Shown: positions 6,528 through 11,115 of the stretch, one piece after another
Position numbering within the stretch: position 1 is the stretch's first letter
Layout: the number at the start of each line of letters is the position of its first letter
Assembly: GCA_027306845.1 (NCBI GenBank)
Contig: DAHUYY010000043.1
Span: forward strand, 1-11,115
From: Vulcanimicrobiota bacterium
GTDB taxonomy: Bacteria; Vulcanimicrobiota; Vulcanimicrobiia; Vulcanimicrobiales; Vulcanimicrobiaceae
Reading direction: 5' to 3'
DNA length: 11,115 bases
Made by a program: the position numbers and the translations under genes
Notes under the pieces: model-generated
Told to the model about the DNA's origin: nothing
Databases searched by the model: none
What the model saw: only the letters and a program-made list of their open reading frames with translations

Positions 6528-6557
6528 GATGGCTCTGCCATACGCATGGCAGTCATC
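6528..6557 (+). other. Dyad/hairpin in the lexA leader
   Basis: CTGCCAT (6535-6541) pairs perfectly with ATGGCAG (6546-6552) around ACGC. It is extended by GATG (6528-6531) with CATC (6554-6557) across a small asymmetric internal loop. It lies between the predicted lexA promoter and the start codon and has no T-run. It may be an RNA hairpin in the leader or a protein-binding dyad on DNA. Confidence 0.55.
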
Positions 6558-6590
6558 GCCCACGGCGAGCTCTAGAGAAAGGATTCAGGC

Positions 6591-7196
6591 ATGCGCGAAC
6601 GCCCTCCGAGCGAGCGGCAGCGGGAGATTCTCACCGCTATCGAGCGCTTTGCGGCCGAGCACGGCTACCCGCCCTCGGTCCGCGAGATCGGCGAAATCGT
6701 CGGCCTTTCGTCCTCTTCAACGATTCACGCCCACCTCAAGACGCTCGAGAAACGGGGGCTGCTCACGCGCGACGCGACGAAGCCGCGGGCGATGCGCTCG
6801 GAGCGCTCTACGATGCCCGACGCGATGCTGCTGCCGATCCTCGGGCGCGTCGCCGCCGGCGTTCCCATCGCCGCTCAGGAGGAGCGTGAGGGCGAGTTCC
6901 TCGTCGCCGCCGATTTTCTGCCGAAGGGATCCGATGCGTTCGTGCTCCGGGTGAAGGGCGATTCGATGGTCGATGCGGCGATTCTCGATGGCGACCTCGT
7001 CGTCGTGCGCCCGCAGAACGACGCGCGCAACGGCGAGATCGTCGTCGCGATGCTCGAAGGCGATGCGACCGTGAAACGCTTCTATCGCGAAGCGGGGCGC
7101 GTGCGCTTGCAGCCGGAGAACCCGCGCATGCAGCCAATCTATGCCGACGATGTCGTTATCGTCGGGCGCGTCGAAGCCGTTATTCGCCGCCTCTAA
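6591..7196 (+). CDS. lexA: LexA repressor, SOS regulator with self-cleavage
   Basis: The 201-residue product has the usual LexA length and both domains. The N-terminal winged helix-turn-helix covers residues about 1-66 (YPPSVREIGEIVGLSSSSTI, HAHLKTLEKRGLL). The C-terminal S24 peptidase-like domain covers about 78-198. The self-cleavage bond is Ala89-Gly90 (GRVAAGVP). The catalytic dyad is Ser125 (GDSM) and Lys162 (TVKRFY), spaced 37 residues as in E. coli Ser119/Lys156. The protein represses DNA-damage genes and cleaves itself when stimulated by RecA filaments. AGAAAGGA (6576-6583) stands 7 bases before the ATG. A near-consensus LexA box lies upstream, so autoregulation is expected. The 3' end overlaps the start of the EIIC-like gene. 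Confidence 0.97.
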   Translation: MRERPPSERQREILTAIERFAAEHGYPPSVREIGEIVGLSSSSTIHAHLKTLEKRGLLTRDATKPRAMRSERSTMPDAMLLPILGRVAAGVPIAAQEEREGEFLVAADFLPKGSDAFVLRVKGDSMVDAAILDGDLVVVRPQNDARNGEIVVAMLEGDATVKRFYREAGRVRLQPENPRMQPIYADDVVIVGRVEAVIRRL

Positions 7197-8346
7197 AATC
7201 TCGCGCGCCCTCACCGGGTTCGCTGCTTCGCCCGCGCTGCGCGCGCTCAATACCGCGCTCCCGATCGGTTTCGGCGCGCTCGTCGCAGCACTAGTAACGA
7301 TTCTTTTCGTAGAGCCCGGCGGGTGGCGCATCGCGCCGCATCCGGCTTTCTCGCTCGCTGCGATCGCCGGTGCGATGTTGCCGGCCTTCGGCGCGATGTC
7401 CTGCGTCACCGCGATCGCGCTTGCGGTGCAACTAGCGCGGCGCTTCGCGTTGCCGCTCGTTCCGCAGATCGTGGTGACCGCGCTTGCGTTCGCGCTCGCG
7501 TTGCCGCGTTGGCAAACCGGCGAGATGCCGCTCGCCTATCTTTCGAGTGTCGGTGCAAGCGGGCTGCTTCTGGCGATTATCGTCGGCATGCTCTGCGCCT
7601 TCGTTGCGAGCGCGACGGCGCGCTTCTTACCCGCTGCACGGTATCTCGCTGCACCGCTCGCGTTGCTGCCGTTCGTCGCGTTGCACGCGCTCGGCGTCGA
7701 TGCCGGCGCGTTGGTTGCAGCTGCGCTCGCGCCGCTCGCGCATCTCGGCGACAGCTACCCGGCACTGCTGGCAATCGTCTTTGTTGAAACGGCACTCTGG
7801 TGCGTCGGCATCCACGGCCCGGCTCTACTCGCCGGCGTCGTCACGCCGGTCTATCTCTCGCTGCAGGCGGAGAACACGCACGCCTTTGCCGCGCATCTCC
7901 CGCTCCCGCATATCGTCGTCGTCTCGCTCTTCCTCTTCGTTTTTCCCGGTGGTGCCGGCGCGACGTTACCGCTTGCGGCGCTGCTCGCGCTCTCGAAGAT
8001 CCCGCGCTTGCGTCGCATCGGTCGCGCGACGCTGCCTTTCGCGCTCGTGAACGCGAACGAACCGTTGCTCTTCACTCTGCCGATCGTCGCCAATCCTTTT
8101 CTGGTCTTGCCGTTCGTCGGAATACCCATGCTGCTGGCAAGTATCACCTACGCCGCCGTCAGTGCCGGGTGGGTCGCCCGCGCGGCTTTTTACGTGCCGT
8201 CATCGATTCCGGCGACGCTCTCGGTCTATCTGGCGACGCTCGACTGGCGCGCGCCGATTTTACTGTGTGTAAATGTGCTTCTGGCGACGCTCTTCTGGCT
8301 GCCGGCAGTATGGGCGTACGAACGTCTCGATGTCGGCCTCGCATGA
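7141..8346 (+). CDS. PTS EIIC-like permease, lactose/cellobiose type, orphan
   Basis: The 401-residue product is almost wholly hydrophobic with about ten predicted membrane segments. It carries the signature elements of the lactose/N,N'-diacetylchitobiose EIIC family: WCVGIHGPALL with His225, and NANEPLLFTLPIVANPFLVLPF with Glu307. Their spacing (82) is close to that of the substrate-binding His/Glu pair in Bacillus cereus ChbC (84, from memory). The family moves beta-linked disaccharides and couples transport to phosphorylation by EIIB. No EIIA, EIIB, HPr or EI is in the window, so it may act as a facilitator or use partners encoded elsewhere. The ATG at 7141 lies inside lexA (56-base overlap) with no clear Shine-Dalgarno; the ATG at 7150 is the alternative, and a KIS motif near residue 19 argues that the N-terminus is not much shorter. 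Its stop overlaps the next gene by ATGA. Confidence 0.8.
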   Translation: MPTMSLSSGASKPLFAASKISRALTGFAASPALRALNTALPIGFGALVAALVTILFVEPGGWRIAPHPAFSLAAIAGAMLPAFGAMSCVTAIALAVQLARRFALPLVPQIVVTALAFALALPRWQTGEMPLAYLSSVGASGLLLAIIVGMLCAFVASATARFLPAARYLAAPLALLPFVALHALGVDAGALVAAALAPLAHLGDSYPALLAIVFVETALWCVGIHGPALLAGVVTPVYLSLQAENTHAFAAHLPLPHIVVVSLFLFVFPGGAGATLPLAALLALSKIPRLRRIGRATLPFALVNANEPLLFTLPIVANPFLVLPFVGIPMLLASITYAAVSAGWVARAAFYVPSSIPATLSVYLATLDWRAPILLCVNVLLATLFWLPAVWAYERLDVGLA

Positions 8347-9593
8347 TCGTCGAACTCTGCAAACGTTTCGGCTTTACCGGCGCGCTCGCGCACGCCGCCG
8401 AGCGCGCATGGCAGCGCGTCGAAGCGCTGGATTACCCGGCGCAGCGCGCCGTCACGATGAACGTGCTCGAAGCCTTTCTCGAAGAAGGCATCGGCCAAAG
8501 CGATCTCGCGGGAAGCAGCGGCTACGGCTACGACGACGCCGCGCGTGCAGCGTACGAATCGTTGCTGCGTCTCCTCTTCGGCGCCGAACGGGCGCTCGCG
8601 CGACTGACGATCGCGAGCGGAACGCATGCGATCGCGCTCGCGCTGCGCGCGTGCGTGCCGCGCGGCGGAACGTTGCTGACGATCTCCGGGCGCCCTTACG
8701 ACACCCTGCGTAATGCGATCTGCGACGCGCCCGATTCGCTCGCCGAGCTCGGCGGCTTTGCTTATCGCGAGATCGCGCTGCGCCCCGACGGCACGATCGA
8801 TAGCGATGCCGTCGAGCGCGACATGCATTCGATCGAACGCGGTGCGATATTCGTGCAGCGTTCGCGTGGATATGCAACGCGGCCGAGCCTGCCGATCGCG
8901 GAACTCGAACGTGCTTTTGCATCGCTGCGTGCGCTGCGCGGCGATCTCCCGATTCTCGTCGATAATTGCTACGGCGAACTCGTCGAGGAGCGCGAGCCGA
9001 CGCACGTCGGTGCCGATCTCGTCATGGGTTCGCTCATTAAAAATCTCGGCGGCGCGCTCGCGCCGACCGGCGGCTACTGCATCGGCCGCTCCGATCTCGT
9101 CGAACGCATCGCCGCGACGCTCTATGCACCCGGGCTCAGCGATGCGCTCGGTCCCACGCTCGGCTTCGGGAAAGCCTTTATTCAAGGGCTCTTTCAGGCA
9201 CCGAGCATCGTCGAGGCATCTTTACGAACCCTTGATTTTGCCGCCGCGCTCTTCTCGGAATTGGGCTATCGCGTCGATCCCGCACCGGGTGCTCGGCGCA
9301 CCGATATCGTGCAAGCGATCGCGTTGGGAAGCCGCGAGCGCGTGCTGCAATTTGCGCGTGGGCTGCAGAGCGTATTGCCGATCGACGCGCGTTTCCGCCC
9401 CGAGCCCGGGGCGGTGCCCGGATACCGCGATCCGGTCGTGATGTCGGGCGGCGCCTTCGTCGCGGGGGCGACGATCGAGCTCTCGTGCGATGCGCCGCTG
9501 CGCGAACCATACGAGCTCTACTTACAGGGCGGCGTGAATGCGATCCACGGTTATCTCGGGGCGCTCGCAGCGGCGCGTGCAATCGCGGAATAG
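8343..9593 (+). CDS. PLP-dependent methionine gamma-lyase / aluminium-resistance (YnbB) family enzyme
   Basis: The 416-residue product is a fold-type I PLP enzyme of the family annotated as aluminium resistance protein or methionine gamma-lyase family (B. subtilis YnbB). Visible landmarks are EEGIGQSDLAGSSGYGYDD (residues 47-65), ASGTHAIALAL (91-101), Asp207 in ILVDNCYGELVEE, which should bind the pyridine nitrogen, the Schiff-base lysine Lys233 in GSLIKNLGGALAPTGGY, and QGLFQAPSIVEASL (281-294). Its length is usual for the family. Family members are related to cystathionine beta-lyases, but the physiological reaction is not settled. The start at 8343 is chosen because it overlaps the EIIC stop (ATGA), giving a canonical family N-terminus. 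The frame is open further upstream but that part is an EIIC shadow. It is translationally coupled to the EIIC gene. Confidence 0.88.
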   Translation: MIVELCKRFGFTGALAHAAERAWQRVEALDYPAQRAVTMNVLEAFLEEGIGQSDLAGSSGYGYDDAARAAYESLLRLLFGAERALARLTIASGTHAIALALRACVPRGGTLLTISGRPYDTLRNAICDAPDSLAELGGFAYREIALRPDGTIDSDAVERDMHSIERGAIFVQRSRGYATRPSLPIAELERAFASLRALRGDLPILVDNCYGELVEEREPTHVGADLVMGSLIKNLGGALAPTGGYCIGRSDLVERIAATLYAPGLSDALGPTLGFGKAFIQGLFQAPSIVEASLRTLDFAAALFSELGYRVDPAPGARRTDIVQAIALGSRERVLQFARGLQSVLPIDARFRPEPGAVPGYRDPVVMSGGAFVAGATIELSCDAPLREPYELYLQGGVNAIHGYLGALAAARAIAE

Positions 9594-9630
9594 AGGCCCG
9601 ACGCCCCCGACGCAGAAGCGAATGGGCCTC
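9593..9630 (+). other. Hairpin between the YnbB-like gene and the PilZ start codon
   Basis: GAGGCCC (9593-9599) pairs perfectly with GGGCCTC (9624-9630), plus a G-T pair inside. An inner CGC (9611-9613) and GCG (9618-9620) close on AGAA. The hairpin ends one base before the GTG at 9632, so it covers the ribosome landing site. No T-run follows, which argues against a terminator. Confidence 0.5.
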
Positions 9631-9631
9631 C

Positions 9632-10000
9632 GTGAACATACAAGGCAGCCACGCCCAGCAACGGCGCCACGCCCGCGTCGAGATTGGATTACCGGTGACG
9701 CTGATCGTCCCGGGGTTGGAGCTGGTCGTGCCTGCAAACTCATTGGATTTAGGCGGTGGCGGAATGCGCGTATCGACGCGCGCCGACCTGCCCGCAGGGC
9801 AGCACGTCGTGTTACGTTTTTCGTTACCGGGAAATGACGAGCGTCAGTTGCTCGTGCGCGGCCGCGTGGTGCTCTCGTTCTATGACGCAACGGCGCAACT
9901 CTACGCCCACGGCGTCGCCTTCACGCAGTACTCCGCGCAGGACGGCACGGAGATCGCGCGCTACGTTGCTTCTTCTTCGGAGCCGCCGAGGAAACCGTAG
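9632..10000 (+). CDS. PilZ-domain protein, potential c-di-GMP receptor
   Basis: From the GTG at 9632 the product has 122 residues, a stand-alone PilZ domain. The c-di-GMP motif RxxxR is met by RRHAR at residues 11-15. The second motif [D/N]xSxxG appears as DLGGGG at 39-44, with Ser replaced by Gly, a frequent variant. The rest is a six-strand beta barrel (LPVTLIVPGLELVVP, HVVLRFSLPG, VRGRVVLSFYD, AHGVAFTQYS). Such proteins change partner binding when c-di-GMP rises, for example in motility, pili or polysaccharide export. No partner is identifiable here. The Shine-Dalgarno is weak and hidden in a hairpin. The gene follows the YnbB-like gene by 38 bases and may be cotranscribed. Its 3' end overlaps the convergent small gene by 40 bases. 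Confidence 0.85.
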   Translation: MNIQGSHAQQRRHARVEIGLPVTLIVPGLELVVPANSLDLGGGGMRVSTRADLPAGQHVVLRFSLPGNDERQLLVRGRVVLSFYDATAQLYAHGVAFTQYSAQDGTEIARYVASSSEPPRKP

Positions 10001-10182
10001 AAAAAGAACCGGTTGCCTTCGGCGGTGGTGAGCACGATGCGCGTCTCTTCCACCTCGATATCGGCGATCGTCTTTCCGACCAGGTTCTCTAAAATCGCCT
10101 GCGCCTGAGCGAATTCGGCTTCGCGCAGGGCGTCGGGCTCTACGTCGACCAGCTGCATTAGCTCGTCGATACGGTCGCTCAT
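9961..10182 (-). CDS. Small acidic hypothetical protein, 73 residues
   Basis: The product begins MSDRIDELMQLVDVEPDALR. It has a helical N-terminal half (residues about 1-36, ELMQLVDVEPDALREAEFAQ) and a beta-rich C-terminal half (GKTIADIEVEETRIVLTTAE then GNRFFFYGFLGG), and ends in an acidic tail EEEAT. The second half looks like small beta domains that begin with a Gly-Lys-x-Ile motif and end in a DG/EG-x-x-x-x-F strand, but I cannot name a family. The ATG at 10182 is preferred to the GTG at 10188 because GGAGAG (10196-10191) is 8 bases before the ATG but only 2 before the GTG. The gene is divergent from the FHA gene and its 3' end overlaps the PilZ gene on the other strand. Confidence 0.75.
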   Translation of the reverse strand: MSDRIDELMQLVDVEPDALREAEFAQAQAILENLVGKTIADIEVEETRIVLTTAEGNRFFFYGFLGGSEEEAT

Positions 10183-10190
10183 CGTCACTT

Positions 10191-10196
10191 CTCTCC
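10191..10196 (-). promoter_or_regulatory. Ribosome binding site that fixes the start of the 73-residue gene
   Basis: GGAGAG on the minus strand is 8 bases before the ATG at 10182. The earlier in-frame GTG at 10188 is too close to use it. Confidence 0.65.
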
Positions 10197-10299
10197 AATC
10201 ATCGGCCCGCCGGCCGGATTTGTTAGGCTACCGTGAAGGCTCGGGCGCCCGGCACGGGGAGCGCGCGGCCCCGAGCGAGAAGCGCCTTCGGCAAGAACG

Positions 10300-10596
10300 A
10301 TGTTGGTGCTTGAAGTTGTAAGCGGGCCGCTCGACGGTCAACGCTGGGAATTTGAATCCGAAATCACGATCGGTCGCGACGATGCGGCGGCTCAGGCCTG
10401 CCTCGCGCTCGACCGCTACGTCTCGCGCGCCCACGCGCGCATCCAGGTCGACGAAGGGGCGCTCGTGCTCTCCGACCTCGAGAGCCGGAACGGCACCCGC
10501 GTGGAGGGAGCGAAGATCGTGGGGACCGTGCGAATCGAGCCCGGAACGCCCTTTATCGTCGGGCGGACGGCCTTGCGCGTTCTCGTGCGTCCCTAA
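10300..10596 (+). CDS. FHA-domain protein (phosphothreonine-binding module)
   Basis: The 98-residue product is a bare FHA domain. It has the usual signature residues: Gly25-Arg26 (TIGRDD), Ser42-Arg43 and His45 (VSRAHARI), and Asn64-Gly65-Thr66 (SRNGTRVEG), which in the family form the phosphothreonine pocket. FHA proteins recruit targets of Ser/Thr kinases; neither a kinase nor a secretion system is in the window. The ATG at 10300 is the first possible start since an in-frame stop at 10234, and only a weak purine stretch (AAGAACG) precedes it. The next gene starts one base after its stop codon, so the two are almost certainly translated from one mRNA. Function in the cell is open; domain identity is firm. 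Confidence 0.9.
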   Translation: MLVLEVVSGPLDGQRWEFESEITIGRDDAAAQACLALDRYVSRAHARIQVDEGALVLSDLESRNGTRVEGAKIVGTVRIEPGTPFIVGRTALRVLVRP

Positions 10597-10597
10597 C

Positions 10598-11115
10598 GTG
10601 CGTCTGGTGACGACGACCGAGGAGCTGCGCGCTTGGCGGCGCGAGGCGCCCCCGACGGTCGGCTTCGTGCCCACGATGGGCGCGCTGCACGAAGGGCACC
10701 TCGATCTCGCGCGTTTCGCGCGCTCGCAGAATGCCGCCGTCGTCGCTTCGGTCTTCGTGAACCCGCTGCAATTCGGCGAAGGAGAGGATCTCGCGCGGTA
10801 CCCGCGCGATCTCGCCGGCGATCGCGAAAAACTCGCCGCGACCGGTGTCGACCTGCTCTTCGCGCCCGCTGCCGAGGAGATCTATCCGCCGGGTTTTAGC
10901 ACCGCGATCGATGTCGGCCCCGTCGGCGAGGCCTATGAAGGCGCGCTGCGTCCGGGGCATTTTCGCGGCGTTGCAACCGTGGTTGGAAAACTGTTGCATC
11001 TCGTCGTTCCGCAGCGGCTCTATGTCGGGCAAAAAGATGCGCAGCAGAGCGCGGTGCTGCGCAAACTCGTCCGCGATCTCGGTTATGATTGCGGCGTGAC
11101 GATCGTGCCGACGGT
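10598..11115 (+). CDS. panC: Pantoate--beta-alanine ligase (pantothenate synthetase), 3' end outside the window
   Basis: From the GTG at 10598, 172 residues are visible without a stop; the full family length is about 280. The enzyme joins pantoate and beta-alanine with ATP to make pantothenate, the last step before the coenzyme A pathway, in the cytoplasm. Sequence landmarks are the nucleotidyl-transferase HIGH-like motif in PTMGALHEGHLDLAR (His31, His34), SVFVNPLQFGEGEDLARYPR (51-70), LRPGHFRGVATVVGKL (117-132) and the KMSKS-region equivalent YVGQKDAQQ (Lys146, Asp147, Gln150). All expected residues in the visible part are present. The start is one base after the FHA stop codon; the product then reads MRLVTTTEELRAW, the usual N-terminus. 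Neither panB nor panD is in the visible part. Confidence 0.95.
   Translation, partial: MRLVTTTEELRAWRREAPPTVGFVPTMGALHEGHLDLARFARSQNAAVVASVFVNPLQFGEGEDLARYPRDLAGDREKLAATGVDLLFAPAAEEIYPPGFSTAIDVGPVGEAYEGALRPGHFRGVATVVGKLLHLVVPQRLYVGQKDAQQSAVLRKLVRDLGYDCGVTIVPT

Noticed and set aside
7800..8342. In-frame upstream extension of the YnbB-like gene
   Set aside because: The extension lies wholly inside the EIIC-like gene in another frame, is Arg-rich, and the family N-terminus begins near 8343, where ATGA overlaps the EIIC stop.
8226..9185. 319-residue open frame on the minus strand opposite the YnbB-like gene
   Set aside because: Arg/Ala/Asp-rich shadow; the plus-strand frame has the PLP-binding Asp and Lys motifs in the right order.
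9485..9631. Longer PilZ start at an ATG inside the YnbB-like gene
   Set aside because: The added residues are Arg-rich shadow; the PilZ domain starts directly after the GTG at 9632.
10201..10299. Promoters for the divergent small gene and FHA gene
   Set aside because: TTGTTA and TAGGCT-like hexamers occur but with no acceptable spacing; only a GC-rich palindrome (CGGGCGCCCG) is clear, and I cannot assign it a role.

Overview
The window (GC-rich, about 60-65% by eye) looks like chromosome from a diderm bacterium of the Terrabacteria side of the tree. My best guess is Candidatus Eremiobacterota (WPS-2) or a close relative. The argument is indirect. A 1306-residue TonB-dependent-receptor-like protein with a signal peptide requires an outer membrane. 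The SOS operators, however, are of the Firmicutes/Actinobacteria type (CGAAC-N4-GTTYG), lexA is divergent from a YneA/ChiZ-like LysM gene, and there is a YnbB-type PLP enzyme. No rRNA, tRNA, CRISPR array or insertion sequence was seen.

Layout. Positions 2-1069 hold the 3' part of an exported Thr/Ser/Gly-rich protein of unknown function, closed by a strong intrinsic terminator (1101-1138). A 225-base gap follows with a leader that folds well on paper (1158-1251). It leads into the large outer-membrane receptor (1295-5215), which ends at another strong hairpin (5251-5284). A 66-residue hypothetical protein (5311-5511) converges on a heptad-repeat coiled-coil membrane protein (minus strand, 6015-5527). 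Next on the minus strand is a small LysM protein (6395-6117).

The centre of interest is 6396-6590: a divergent promoter region between the LysM gene and lexA. It holds two LexA-box-like sites, one on each predicted promoter, which is the arrangement of the lexA-yneA (Bacillus) and lexA-Rv2719c/chiZ (Mycobacterium) SOS modules. lexA (6591-7196) overlaps a PTS EIIC-like permease (7141-8346), whose stop overlaps by ATGA the start of a methionine gamma-lyase/YnbB-family PLP enzyme (8343-9593). The three are probably co-transcribed, at least in part. No other PTS component is in view.

The right end carries a PilZ protein (9632-10000, potential c-di-GMP receptor) whose 3' end overlaps a convergent 73-residue protein (10182-9961). 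An FHA-domain protein (10300-10596) follows, with one base separating it from panC (10598 to the window end, truncated).

The genes are mostly housekeeping and envelope functions. The coherent stories are an SOS regulon core with a predicted division inhibitor, and an orphan EIIC tied by overlaps to lexA and a PLP enzyme. The leader upstream of the receptor is a possible uncharacterised structured RNA.
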